DNA of 64,000 nt from Draconibacterium aestuarii (GCA_026671195.1 JAPOHD010000031.1:208585-272584), one strand, 5' to 3'. Shown: positions 1 to 8,822, counted from the first letter of the stretch. The notes: generated from the letters alone by a model not told the origin. A program made the numbers and translations.

Positions 1-1902
1 ATTTTGCGACATTACGCTTACACCAGGCGCAAATTCATAACTATTTACATCGACAAACAACGGAGCCCAACTATGAAAATTAAATAAGTTAGATGATTTC
101 CGGTATTCAGTTGAAGAAAATTTTGTAGTATCAACATTAGAAAAATCAATAATACCTGGCTCTTGTATGGTAAGTCTGTTCAACATACCATACTCTTCTT
201 TATTAACTAGTTCAAGAGTTTTTGCATTTTCTGGTTTGTGTTCAATTAATCGAAAACCATCGGCGGTATAATCACTTAATACAAAAGTATTATTTGCATT
301 AATTGACGGGTACTCTACTCCAAAACGAGGCTCGTATAGCTGATCTATTTTCTTGCTTTCAAAGTTATAAGAATAGAGTGCGTTTTTCCCGGAGTATCCG
401 CAAATAAAATAAAGCCTGTTGTTTTTGAAACGAAGATGTTTGAGTTCACCTAAATCTTGATTGTGCAGTATTTCAAAATCGCCGTTTTCCAAATCAATTT
501 TTGCCAATCGTTTTCCCTGCCCGGTTAAAATAATTGCAGCCACTTCTTTATCACTAATCCACTCAGGAGAAAAGAAATAATTGTTTTCGGGAGTTTGAAT
601 TCGATGTAGAAGTTTACCATCGCTAATTCGATAAACAGATAAAAAATAATTGTTTGAAAAGTCACTTTCAACCACAACTACCTTGTCTAAATTTTCAGAA
701 AGAGATGGAGCAAAAGCTTTTAATTCGGGGTAAAAACTTAATTGCTTTTTATTGCTGACATTCAACAGGTGAATAAGTGAAAGGCCACTGTGCGACCAGC
801 GAAGATCAGGAATCCGTTCGGCCCACACAATCCAATCGGCATGATAATTTACCGATTCATCGAAAATAGTTCCGGGTTGAATTAGTATTTTTTCATTACC
901 ATTTTTATCGATCATTACAAACGCAGGAATACGATTTAAAGCTGTTTTGTATGTAATAATTGCGTTGCTATTTAACCAGTGATTGTACCTGTAACTGGTA
1001 AAAGTTTTATGCTTAGAAGTAATATTTTTCGAAGGAGCAGAAATGAAATTCTGATCTTCAATTTTCCATGCATTTGCCAAACTATCGAAAACCGAATTAT
1101 AAAGCTGAACTTTATTCATGCCAGTTTCCAACTTTAAGGCTTTGTTAAAAGGAGTAATTGAAAACGGTTTCTCTCCCACGCGGGTTACTACCGATTCCCA
1201 CATTTTGCTTCCATATCTTTCGCGAGTATTAGCCACCATATAATATCCAAGTCGATAATGATTTGGAACATAATTCTTGTATGATCCCAGATAAGCTTTG
1301 TCGTAGGAATATGTTCCTTTTTCAACCACCTGCGCACGGTGTTCTACCAGAAACGACGGGAAACGTCCACGTCCGTAATTTCCCAGAACCGTTTCACTCA
1401 CAACAGCATCGCCTTCAATAAACCACCAGGGTAAATATGCACCAAATACCAGCGCAGTCCCTTGTTCACCAAGAAGCATTTTCAAAATTTTGGGGAGTTC
1501 TTCATTTAATTTATCGATTTGAACAATGTGACGAAATTCGTGAATGGCCAGTTGCTCCAACCAGTCCTGCGGGTAATTTGCCTGGTGAGGTGTTGTATAA
1601 AACTCCGATCGTTTGGGAGCGTATGCAACCAATCCATTTGATTGTACTGTTTGAGTATGCAAAATAACTGAAATTTTTTCTGGTTTATAGCCTAATGAAT
1701 AGCCACCATAGTTGTACACCACTTCAAGTTTACCGGCCAAAACTTGCGCCTGATCTTCAAAATAGTTGGGATAAATAAGCTGAAAATTTTCAGTATTAAT
1801 TTGTCTCCATTTTAACGATGCCGGATCCTGTCCCGTTTGAAAATATTGAGCATTTGAAATAACTCCAATAAAAAGTAACACTAAAAATAGCAGCTTCTTC
1901 AT
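1..1902 (-). CDS. Exported HExxH/beta-propeller surface protein (3' end cut by window)
   Basis: The reading frame starts at 1902 and stays open to position 1, giving the first 634 residues; the C-terminus lies outside the window. Residues 1-18 (MKKLLFLVLLFIGVISNA) are a signal peptide. A zinc-protease-like HEFRH motif sits at residues 121-125, where gluzincin-type peptidases carry HExxH. From about residue 300 onward there are repeated TolB/DPP-IV-like propeller blades (for example KLLHRIQTPENNYFFSPEW). In Bacteroidota such proteins often end in an outer-membrane barrel, but that part is not visible. The role is unknown; an envelope-associated peptidase or a degenerate one is plausible. It reads away from the gene at 2006-2713, with that gene's terminator between them. 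Confidence 0.75.
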   Translation of the reverse strand, partial: MKKLLFLVLLFIGVISNAQYFQTGQDPASLKWRQINTENFQLIYPNYFEDQAQVLAGKLEVVYNYGGYSLGYKPEKISVILHTQTVQSNGLVAYAPKRSEFYTTPHQANYPQDWLEQLAIHEFRHIVQIDKLNEELPKILKMLLGEQGTALVFGAYLPWWFIEGDAVVSETVLGNYGRGRFPSFLVEHRAQVVEKGTYSYDKAYLGSYKNYVPNHYRLGYYMVANTRERYGSKMWESVVTRVGEKPFSITPFNKALKLETGMNKVQLYNSVFDSLANAWKIEDQNFISAPSKNITSKHKTFTSYRYNHWLNSNAIITYKTALNRIPAFVMIDKNGNEKILIQPGTIFDESVNYHADWIVWAERIPDLRWSHSGLSLIHLLNVSNKKQLSFYPELKAFAPSLSENLDKVVVVESDFSNNYFLSVYRISDGKLLHRIQTPENNYFFSPEWISDKEVAAIILTGQGKRLAKIDLENGDFEILHNQDLGELKHLRFKNNRLYFICGYSGKNALYSYNFESKKIDQLYEPRFGVEYPSINANNTFVLSDYTADGFRLIEHKPENAKTLELVNKEEYGMLNRLTIQEPGIIDFSNVDTTKFSSTEYRKSSNLFNFHSWAPLFVDVNSYEFAPGVSVMSQN

Positions 1903-1954
1903 TTCAGAAATTTTGGGATTCCAAAATACACAAAGCATTCTAGATAAAGACAAA

Positions 1955-1976
1955 AAGCCCAGAAAAATCCGGGCTT
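1955..1976 (-). terminator. Intrinsic terminator of the membrane-protein gene
   Basis: On the minus strand a 6-bp stem (AAGCCC/GGGCTT) with a 10-nt loop is followed by a T run, 30 bp after the stop of the 2006-2713 gene. Confidence 0.6.
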
Positions 1977-2005
1977 AAAATTGCTTGAACCGTTTTTGTT
2001 ATTTG

Positions 2006-2713
2006 TTATTCTTCGTTAACTCCTAAAATTGGAATAGGATTATCATCATCAGTTTCGTTGAGCACCGCCTGGTACATCGATGCGAATGCTGCATGTATCC
2101 ACATAATTGAAATTAGTACCCCAAATATCATCACAATTAAACCTGCAATAACCAGAAAAAATGAGATAATTGCCATTCCAAAAATTTTCCAGCCATGGCC
2201 ACGTGTCATCTGCCAGCTTTTTTCCACGGCTTTCATGGCATCCAAATCTTTGTCCATTACAAGGTATGGAACAAATGCCAAGCGACAGAGAACTATAATC
2301 ATTGGAATTACTAACATTACAAAACCAATGGCTGCCAGTGCAAATACAATTAAATTGGCTAAAACGATATTTACATATTTGGTTTTAAATCCTTCGAAGA
2401 GTAATTTTAAATCGGTTTCTTCATCTCTCATGGCTTTGAGGAACAAATATTTTTCGCCAAACTGTATTACCGGCAAAAATAGAAATGCATAGGCGAGACC
2501 AAATATGGCTAGAGGCAACAGGAACAGGAACGGTCCGATGGAATCACCTGAATCAAAATTCATTTTTAATCCTCCGGAAGGGCCTTTTAAAATACCAACG
2601 ATGATAACAGCTACCAAAAGTGGCAGGAATGCTTTTTCAAACATCTTTCTCCATCCGAAACTGAAACTTCCGCCAGCTGAAGGCCTTAAATCGAAATACT
2701 TTAAACTTTCCAT
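2006..2713 (-). CDS. Multi-pass integral membrane protein
   Basis: This 235-residue protein has four or more strongly hydrophobic segments (roughly residues 28-45, 83-105, 118-150 and 180-225). A cytosolic-looking segment, KAVEKSWQMTRGHGWKIF, precedes the last helices. That layout, with a Trp- and Lys-rich amphipathic stretch before a helical pair, resembles DUF975 and glycerophosphodiesterase membrane-domain proteins, which are common in Bacteroidota and have no known reaction. No catalytic residues are evident. It is probably monocistronic, with its own terminator at 1955-1976. The family assignment is a guess from pattern alone. Confidence 0.7.
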   Translation of the reverse strand: MESLKYFDLRPSAGGSFSFGWRKMFEKAFLPLLVAVIIVGILKGPSGGLKMNFDSGDSIGPFLFLLPLAIFGLAYAFLFLPVIQFGEKYLFLKAMRDEETDLKLLFEGFKTKYVNIVLANLIVFALAAIGFVMLVIPMIIVLCRLAFVPYLVMDKDLDAMKAVEKSWQMTRGHGWKIFGMAIISFFLVIAGLIVMIFGVLISIMWIHAAFASMYQAVLNETDDDNPIPILGVNEE

Positions 2714-2840
2714 TGTTTTATTTTTTAGTGTTTTCTGTTCGGCACCTTTCGGTACCTGAACATTATTTTTTGTTTTTATTAGTTCAAATTTACCTCACAA
2801 AAGAAAATTATCCTTCCTACCAAAGTTGGATTTATATATT

Positions 2841-2903
2841 TCACTACTTTAGTAGTTCGCTGGAAATAAAGGAAGTTTGTAAAATTGTACATCACTACTT
2901 TAG
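2841..2903. promoter_or_regulatory. Palindrome and direct repeat upstream of LuxR-type gene
   Basis: ACTACT-TT-AGTAGT is a perfect inverted repeat at 2843-2856. The surrounding 13-mer TCACTACTTTAGT recurs exactly at 2892-2904, 51 bp (about five helical turns) further on. Both copies lie between the divergent genes starting at 2713 (minus) and 2916 (plus), so a regulator-binding site is likely. The bound protein is unknown. Confidence 0.4.
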
Positions 2904-2915
2904 TTATCAATAAAT

Positions 2916-3872
2916 ATGTGGGTTGAAAGTATTTCGTATATAATTGCATTTGTAGTTTCGGCAGGAATGACAGTGATTGGTATTATGGTTTCGTACCAGA
3001 ATTACCAATTTTATAAAAAGCCTGTGTTTGCAACCCTGCTGTACCATCAGATATTTTTATTCTCCTTCTTTATTTATAGTATTTGGGGAAATACTGCTTT
3101 ACGTTTAATTATTCGCGATTTGAATTTAAGTGCTGAGCTGATCGAGAAACTGGCTGTTTTTATTCCGATAATAGGAATCCCGTTTATGGTAGTTAGTTGG
3201 TTTATGCTTCTAAAATTCGCGTTCAATTTAAACGGCTATAAATTCTCGAAAGCATTTATTTATGCCTACTTTCCTACTTTGGTAGTGTTTGTTTTTACAT
3301 TGGCAATTTTAATTCAGAAAGAAATTTTACTGATCCCGGCCGATCCTGATTTATTTGTGGTAAGAATATTAGTGGTTCTGAATTTTCTGATTCACATATT
3401 TTTCACACTTGCTTTTATAAAACCCAAACGAAATGCACCACTTTTAAAAGAAAGTGGTTTTAATAAAAAGTGGGCCATTTTCTTCCTGCTTTGTGTTGTG
3501 GCTTACTCGGTTATTATGAGTTTCTTTAATATATATGGATTTATTTCAATCTGCATTTCTATAATTCTGTTGTTCGCCAGTGGTGTTTTTATTCCTGTAA
3601 AAATCTGGATGCATTCACTAACACAAGAAACAACACGAAATATAGATTTTGACGCGTTTTGCAAGTTGTATGAAATTTCAAAACGCGAGGCCGAAATAAT
3701 ACTGGAAATCTGTAGTGGAAAACCAAACAAAGCGATTGCGGAAAAACTCTTTATTACGCTTCAAACCGTAAAGGATCACAATTATCGTATTTTTTCCAAA
3801 ATAGGAGTAAAAAGCAGGGTTCAGCTAACAAATATGGTACGCGAAAAAACCGGAGAATTTTCGAATCGTTGA
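2916..3872 (+). CDS. Membrane-anchored LuxR/GerE-type transcriptional regulator
   Basis: This 318-residue protein has about seven hydrophobic segments in residues 1-235, followed by a cytoplasmic helix-turn-helix of the LuxR/GerE type at about 245-312. The HTH is recognised from KREAEIILEICSGKPNKAIA and then a helix containing TVKDHNYRIFSKIGVKSRVQL. Such fusions place a DNA-binding domain directly on a membrane sensor; the ligand cannot be read from the sequence. The gene is divergent from the membrane protein at 2006-2713. The shared upstream region carries a palindrome and a 13-bp direct repeat that may be its own binding sites. No response-regulator receiver domain is present. Confidence 0.8.
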   Translation: MWVESISYIIAFVVSAGMTVIGIMVSYQNYQFYKKPVFATLLYHQIFLFSFFIYSIWGNTALRLIIRDLNLSAELIEKLAVFIPIIGIPFMVVSWFMLLKFAFNLNGYKFSKAFIYAYFPTLVVFVFTLAILIQKEILLIPADPDLFVVRILVVLNFLIHIFFTLAFIKPKRNAPLLKESGFNKKWAIFFLLCVVAYSVIMSFFNIYGFISICISIILLFASGVFIPVKIWMHSLTQETTRNIDFDAFCKLYEISKREAEIILEICSGKPNKAIAEKLFITLQTVKDHNYRIFSKIGVKSRVQLTNMVREKTGEFSNR

Positions 3873-3914
3873 AGCGAAATAGGGCAAAATAGTCCAACCT
3901 CCTTCATTCATAAA

Positions 3915-5165
3915 TTACTCATCAAAAAACAAATCTTCTTTAAGTTTATCTATCCGGGTAAGTGCATAAATAACGTTTTTCCCATCGCCACCTACTTCTT
4001 CTAAATAAACACGATAATAATTTAATGCCAACGTTTTATTCGAATTAAATTCCTCGTAAGTGGTAGCAATTTCAAATAGAACTTCTTTTTTATCCGGATT
4101 TAGTTCATGCGATTTTTCCAAAGCCGCAATCGACTCTTTAAACTTCCTCTGTTGCCCCAAAATCTGTCCTAAATGATGATACATTTCGGCAACATAATTT
4201 GGAGTGGAACCCTCAATAGCCCATTGCATTAATTCCTCCGATTTCTCGTAATCTTTCATCTTTTTGTAACATAAACTTTGGTAATACATCACCAGTGGAT
4301 CGTTGGGATTTTGTTGCTGCAATTTATTAAAACGGTCCAAGGCCTTTTTTTCATACTCAGCAAAATACGTACTAATTGCAATGTTCATAAGCATTTCGTA
4401 GCTTGGGTCTTTCTCAACTTCCAAATATTTTTCGAAGTTAACCATTGCAGGACCATATCGTTTTGTTTTGTATAAATACATGGCGCGCTCCAAAAGTAAT
4501 TCAGACGAATGTGGGAACAGTTCCAGACCTTTACCGATGGTTTCCATTATTTTATTCCCCTCCTTTTTCCAATTGTAGGTATGAATTAAATTGGAATAAG
4601 TCCCCAGATCGCGTGGATTAGCCTCAAGAACTTTTTCGTATAAATGGCTGGCTTGTTCGCGTTTAAAAGTCCGGAAGGCACAATATGCCAGCTGCTTGTT
4701 CCAGTATACATTCGACGAATCCTGTGCATAAATATTAGAAAATGCTTCGTAGGCCGATTTGTAATCCTTCAGATTAATATAAACACGGCCTAGTTTTGCA
4801 GTTAAGGCAAGATTTTGAGGAGATAAGTTATGTGCCTGTTTGTAAAAATTGATGGCATCAGTATTGTTCCCTAGTATTGAAAAACATTCGGCAGCTTGTA
4901 CCAATAATTCCACATTATCGGGATCCATTTGCAGCCCTGTTGTATATGCTTCCAACGCTTTTTGATATTCTTGAAGACTCTGGTAAACCATTCCTTTTTT
5001 CTTGTATAATTCCACTGTTGGAGTCGTTGCAAATTGCCTTTCAATTTCAAGCAGTGCCTGATTATATTCTTTATTCAAAATTAGTAAATCAATTTTTTGC
5101 TGAGAAATTGCAACAAATGGCAACAGAATTATTATGCAACAAATAAGTGATAATCTGTATTTCAT
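3915..5165 (-). CDS. Periplasmic/exported TPR-repeat protein
   Basis: This is a 416-residue protein with an N-terminal signal peptide (residues 1-21, ending near FVAISQ). It then consists almost entirely of tetratricopeptide repeats, for example YQSLQEYQKALEAYTTGLQM and LSILGNNTDAINFYKQA-type helices. About nine to ten repeats cover residues 40-400. TPR arrays act as protein-docking scaffolds; no enzymatic domain is present. It is followed 45 bp upstream by the M56 peptidase gene on the same strand, so it may be the last gene of the BlaI-M56 operon. Its role there would be inference. Confidence 0.8.
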   Translation of the reverse strand: MKYRLSLICCIIILLPFVAISQQKIDLLILNKEYNQALLEIERQFATTPTVELYKKKGMVYQSLQEYQKALEAYTTGLQMDPDNVELLVQAAECFSILGNNTDAINFYKQAHNLSPQNLALTAKLGRVYINLKDYKSAYEAFSNIYAQDSSNVYWNKQLAYCAFRTFKREQASHLYEKVLEANPRDLGTYSNLIHTYNWKKEGNKIMETIGKGLELFPHSSELLLERAMYLYKTKRYGPAMVNFEKYLEVEKDPSYEMLMNIAISTYFAEYEKKALDRFNKLQQQNPNDPLVMYYQSLCYKKMKDYEKSEELMQWAIEGSTPNYVAEMYHHLGQILGQQRKFKESIAALEKSHELNPDKKEVLFEIATTYEEFNSNKTLALNYYRVYLEEVGGDGKNVIYALTRIDKLKEDLFFDE

Positions 5166-5210
5166 GGCTTTGATAATTATTCCGGCAAATTGTCGGATTA
5201 TTCTATTTGT

Positions 5211-6629
5211 TTATTGAAGTACAAAATTGATAGGTACAGTGTAACTAACATTCACAGCCTGCCCTCTTTGGTATCCAGGTCTCCATCTGGGTTGCATATT
5301 TACAACCCGAATAGCTTCTTTGTCGAGAACAGGATTAACTCCTCGTGCAATTTTAGCATTGGCAATTTCGCCTTCTTTTGTTACTACAAAAGTTACATAA
5401 ACTTTCCCCTGAATTCCATTCTCAATCGCCGTATCGGGATATTTTATTGTGCTGGCAATAAATTTCCGCAAAGCTAAATCACCACCCGGAAATTCAGGCA
5501 TATCTTCAACAATGAAGAAAATCTGCTCTTCTTCATCAAGCACTTTGGGTATATCTTCTTTTTCTATTGAAATATACGATCTACCTAAACTATCTTTTGT
5601 GAGCACCAGCTTTCCTCTGCTCAACATTTCCTCCACTTTCTTAATATCAGCATCAGCTCCGTTAAGCATTATTTTATCATCCTGAAGCGTTAACTGAAGT
5701 TGTGGATTTTCTTTTTCAGAAGAAATTTCTGTCGCTATCGATTCTTTTTGCTCGCAGGCAAATGCAACGACCAGTGCAGCGGCAGTTAAAATTCCGAGAA
5801 CAAATTTAAGGTTGGCAAATTTTGAGGAACGTATCTGTGAGATCATTTTTATCCTGTTTTTCACCATCGATGTATTAAAATTGTTGGCCATCTCAAACTG
5901 GAAACCAACTGCCTGACTCAATAAAAGTTGTTTGTATTGTGCTGTACTTATTCCAGAATTCAGTACTGCTCTGTCGGCCAAAAATTCATGATTCTCGCGA
6001 ATCACTCTTTTCAATATCCACATAAATGGATTAAACCACTGAATAATAGTCATTATCTCAAGTATCAGTACATCGATGGAATGCCCCTGTTTGATGTGTT
6101 CCATTTCGTGGGCAACTATTTTTTCGTATCCCGGCTCCCTACGTTTTTCCGGATTAAGAAAAATGTATCCTAAAAATGAAAACGGGCTGAATTTTTTATT
6201 TACATGAACAAATTTTACTCCTCCGATTTGCCTAACCGGATTACCATATATTAATATTGAAATTTGAATGAGACGAAGAACAAGACGAGCAAGAAAACAC
6301 AGTAAACCACCCAAATAAATGAAAATAATTATTCGGCTCGAACTAATGGTTTGAATAACAGCCCCGGAAAGGTCTTGCCCGTAAATGGTTACTGCTTCCA
6401 CTAAATTTCGATACGGAGTTACCGTTACCTCTTCCAATAATATCGATTTTGGATGGTAAATTCTGAATTTCAGGAAAGGAAGAAGCATGGAGAATAGAAC
6501 TGAAATCAACAGGAATATCCGGTTGAGTCTAAAGAAAGTTTCCTTTCTTAAAAACAGGATATAAATAAGCGAAAGTAACGAGAGGCTTATCCCCGATTCG
6601 ATGATAAAATTAACCAGGTTATTCATCAC
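5211..6629 (-). CDS. BlaR1/MecR1-like M56 metallopeptidase with C-terminal TonB domain
   Basis: The 472-residue protein has membrane helices at about 8-27, 36-52, 98-127 and 273-291. Between them lies an M56 peptidase domain with zinc motif HEMEH (174-178) and downstream HEFLAD (214-219). After the last helix a periplasmic linker leads to a TonB_C domain (about 375-472, containing MPEFPGG and GIQGKVYVTFVV). M56 enzymes such as BlaR1 sense envelope signals and lead to inactivation of the BlaI repressor. There is no penicillin-binding sensor domain; the TonB-like domain takes its place, suggesting a cell-wall or TonB-system signal. The start overlaps the end of the blaI-like gene by 11 bp, so they are translationally coupled. 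Confidence 0.9.
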   Translation of the reverse strand: MMNNLVNFIIESGISLSLLSLIYILFLRKETFFRLNRIFLLISVLFSMLLPFLKFRIYHPKSILLEEVTVTPYRNLVEAVTIYGQDLSGAVIQTISSSRIIIFIYLGGLLCFLARLVLRLIQISILIYGNPVRQIGGVKFVHVNKKFSPFSFLGYIFLNPEKRREPGYEKIVAHEMEHIKQGHSIDVLILEIMTIIQWFNPFMWILKRVIRENHEFLADRAVLNSGISTAQYKQLLLSQAVGFQFEMANNFNTSMVKNRIKMISQIRSSKFANLKFVLGILTAAALVVAFACEQKESIATEISSEKENPQLQLTLQDDKIMLNGADADIKKVEEMLSRGKLVLTKDSLGRSYISIEKEDIPKVLDEEEQIFFIVEDMPEFPGGDLALRKFIASTIKYPDTAIENGIQGKVYVTFVVTKEGEIANAKIARGVNPVLDKEAIRVVNMQPRWRPGYQRGQAVNVSYTVPINFVLQ

Positions 6630-7005
6630 TTTCCGTTTTTTCGTTTTTCATATCGCGTTTCACATCTTCCATCAGTTCATCCAAATCCGACAAGCTCATG
6701 TTGTCTTCTTTGGCAAAAAACGAAACCATTTCCTGGAAAGAGCCGCTAAAATAATTGCGCATAAAATTTTTCATAAACGACCGTGTATATTCTTTGCGAG
6801 AAATTAGCGGAAAATATTCGTGTGTCTTACCATAAGCATTGTGGCCCACAAAACCTTTTCTCTCCAAAATACGAATGATGGTAGAAACTGTATTGTACGC
6901 AGGCTTTGGGTCAGGCATACGTTCAACAAGTTCTTTTACAAATGCTTTCTCCTGTTTCCATAACAGCTGCATTACTTGTTCTTCTGCTTTTGTTAGCTCC
7001 TTCAT
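6619..7005 (-). CDS. BlaI/MecI-family transcriptional repressor
   Basis: Counting from the start at 7005, this is a 128-residue winged-helix protein (MKELTKAEEQVMQLLWKQ...). It has the family's TVSTIIRILERKGFV recognition helix, followed by the AYGKTHEYFPLIS wing and a C-terminal dimerisation helix. The frame extends 12 codons further upstream, but the BlaI family begins at the chosen methionine. Its stop overlaps the M56 gene by 11 bp, the classical repressor-protease pair. Two palindromes of the same design as those before the tonB gene lie 44-79 bp upstream, consistent with autoregulation. BlaI proteins are normally inactivated by cleavage after M56 signalling. Confidence 0.92.
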   Translation of the reverse strand: MKELTKAEEQVMQLLWKQEKAFVKELVERMPDPKPAYNTVSTIIRILERKGFVGHNAYGKTHEYFPLISRKEYTRSFMKNFMRNYFSGSFQEMVSFFAKEDNMSLSDLDELMEDVKRDMKNEKTESDE

Positions 7006-7048
7006 AGTATTTTGTTTAAAAGATCCTTTACCAATCAACAAAAACCAT

Positions 7049-7084
7049 ACCTAAATAAATAGTTGAAAAACTAAAAACTTAGGT
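7049..7084. promoter_or_regulatory. Paired BlaI-type operators upstream of the repressor gene
   Basis: Two 16-bp inverted repeats, ACCTAAATAAATAGTT (7049-7064) and AACTAAAAACTTAGGT (7069-7084), start exactly 20 bp apart. Both fit the design AACTAA-N4-TTAGTT with one or two deviations. The same motif and the same 20-bp spacing occur upstream of the tonB gene at 8725-8760. Confidence 0.6.
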
Positions 7085-7111
7085 AGGCATGATTAATTAC
7101 TTATAACTATT

Positions 7112-7891
7112 CTATTTATCGTCATTTAAAGCAAAATTAATTGGGACAGTGTACGCCACTTTAACCGTTTGACCTCTCTGTTTTCCGGGCTTCCATATGG
7201 GTAAAGAATTTATAACACGTAGTGCCTCTTTATCAAGCGACGGATCAACTCCGCGTGCAATTTTGGAACGTATAACTGAACCATCTTCTGCTACCACAAA
7301 TGTTACATACACTTTTCCCTGAATTCCATTTTTTTGTGCTTCTTCCGGATATTTTACTTTTTCAACAATAAACTTTCTTAATGCTTCATCGCCTCCCGGG
7401 AATTCCGGCATTTCTTCTACAATAAAAAACACATCTCCATCCTTTTTAGCTGTTACCTCATTGCTGGTTTCTGTAGCTTTCCCATACCCTAGTGCAAAAT
7501 TTATTGGAACCGTATACGATACTTTCACCGCTTTGCCTTTTTCTTTACCCGGTGTCCAGGTTTTTAATATACTTACAACGCGTAATGCTTCTTTATCAAG
7601 CAGAGGATCAACGCCGCGTGCAATTGTTGCATCCGATACTTTTCCTTCTTCGTTTACAATAAAAGTCACATAAACTTTTCCCTGAATACATTTCGTCACT
7701 GCCTCTTTCGGATATTTTACTTCGTTTGCAATATCATCGCGAAGCACATTTTCACCACCCGGATATTCCGGCATTTCTTCTACAATAAAGTATATGTCGT
7801 CTTTGTTCTTCAATTTTTCCTGGGCATTTACATTTACTGCAAAGAACGTGATTGTAAACAATAGTGAAACGAATAATTTTAATGCTTTCAT
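7112..7891 (-). CDS. Periplasmic protein with two tandem TonB C-terminal domains
   Basis: This 259-residue protein has a cleavable signal peptide (1-23, ending near FFAVNVNAQ) and two TonB_C domains, at about 33-133 and 158-257. Each carries the EEMPE(Y/F)PGG opening, G(I)QGKVYVTF core and KVxYTVPINFAL end. It lacks the membrane anchor and proline-rich spacer of a true TonB, so it cannot couple to ExbBD directly. It may modulate TonB or bind peptidoglycan; this is inference. The two domains are close copies of each other and of the C-terminal domain of the adjacent M56 peptidase, indicating local duplication. It lies 32 bp downstream of the tonB gene, so probably in one transcript. Confidence 0.85.
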   Translation of the reverse strand: MKALKLFVSLLFTITFFAVNVNAQEKLKNKDDIYFIVEEMPEYPGGENVLRDDIANEVKYPKEAVTKCIQGKVYVTFIVNEEGKVSDATIARGVDPLLDKEALRVVSILKTWTPGKEKGKAVKVSYTVPINFALGYGKATETSNEVTAKKDGDVFFIVEEMPEFPGGDEALRKFIVEKVKYPEEAQKNGIQGKVYVTFVVAEDGSVIRSKIARGVDPSLDKEALRVINSLPIWKPGKQRGQTVKVAYTVPINFALNDDK

Positions 7892-7923
7892 ACTTATTTT
7901 TTTATTGATTTATAAATTCTTTT

Positions 7924-8613
7924 TTACTGAAGTTGAAATGAAATTTGGGCGTTGTAGAACACTTTTACCGGTCTGCCGCGTTGTTTGCCTGGTTTAAAAT
8001 CGGGTAAACTGTTAATCACGCGTAAAGCTTCGTTGTTCAACGACTGATCCGGTCCGCGCAATATTTCTGCGCCACTCACCTTCCCTTGTTCGTTTACCAC
8101 AAACTTCACATAAACTTTCCCCTGTATTCCATTCTCCTGCGCAATTACCGGATACCTAACACTTTTATTGATAAAGGAATACAAAGCCCTTGTTCCACCC
8201 GGAAATTCTGCAGGTTCTTCAACAATTGTGAAAATATGATCAGAAGGCAACTCCTCTTCTTCCTCCATTTCAATTACTGGCTGAATATTAATTATGGTTT
8301 CATCATCAGCCTCGCTATCTTCAATTTCCATTTCATCTTCAATTTCAACATCGTCGTCAACAATGTTTAATACCTCAATTACTTTTGGTGGCGGAGGTGG
8401 TGGAGGCGGTTTTACTTCCTGCTCCCTTGTAATAGGAATAATCTCCTCCTCTACTTCCTGTGTTACAATCGTTCCTAGCGACTCGGCTTTACCAGGTTTC
8501 GAAGTCCATTCGAAAGCCAGAAGTGTTGATCCAAGTGCGACTACTAATCCAAACAGAAGAAAGGTATTGCGTTTGCCTTCCAAATCCGCTTTTTGTGATT
8601 TTTTTACTTCCAT
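7924..8613 (-). CDS. TonB-family energy transducer
   Basis: This 229-residue protein has a short basic N-terminus (KKSQKADLEGKR) and one membrane anchor at about 17-36. A spacer with eight consecutive prolines (about 69-76) is followed by a very acidic stretch (about 85-125). A TonB_C domain ends the protein (about 135-229, GIQGKVYVKFVV and a C-terminal QISFQLQ strand). TonB proteins transmit inner-membrane proton motive force from ExbBD to outer-membrane receptors. No exbBD is visible here, so this is likely one of several TonBs. Its promoter region carries three palindromes of the kind found before blaI, suggesting repression by that regulator. Confidence 0.9.
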   Translation of the reverse strand: MEVKKSQKADLEGKRNTFLLFGLVVALGSTLLAFEWTSKPGKAESLGTIVTQEVEEEIIPITREQEVKPPPPPPPPKVIEVLNIVDDDVEIEDEMEIEDSEADDETIINIQPVIEMEEEEELPSDHIFTIVEEPAEFPGGTRALYSFINKSVRYPVIAQENGIQGKVYVKFVVNEQGKVSGAEILRGPDQSLNNEALRVINSLPDFKPGKQRGRPVKVFYNAQISFQLQ

Positions 8614-8724
8614 GATTTTTTAAGATTACTGGTTAATTTTTATTTGATATTCCGTTCAATTAACAACCAGCTTCCTGCTTCATTTCAACTATCTTTTTAA
8701 TCATGATTACTGAAGCAAATATAT

Positions 8725-8822
8725 AACTAAGCAATTAGTTTACAAACTAAATTATTAGTTATTTGAAATATTATATTTTATAATGCTGATAATCTGTTAG
8801 GTATGGAACTAATTTTTTAGTT
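8725..8822. promoter_or_regulatory. Three BlaI-type palindromic operators upstream of tonB
   Basis: Perfect AACTAA-N4-TTAGTT palindromes occur at 8725-8740, 8745-8760 and 8807-8822. The first two start 20 bp apart, matching the pair before the blaI-like gene. The 290-bp gene-free gap 8614-8911 otherwise holds only AT-rich DNA. The first two sites also create an inner inverted repeat, TTAGTTT-AC-AAACTAA. Confidence 0.65.

Noticed and set aside
2713..2913. 66-codon frame between the membrane protein and the LuxR-type gene
   Set aside because: It covers the promoter palindromes, is Phe- and Tyr-rich by chance, and has no family resemblance.
8294..8623. Ser- and Gly-rich frame opposite the tonB gene
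   Set aside because: It is an antisense shadow of the acidic and proline-rich TonB spacer.
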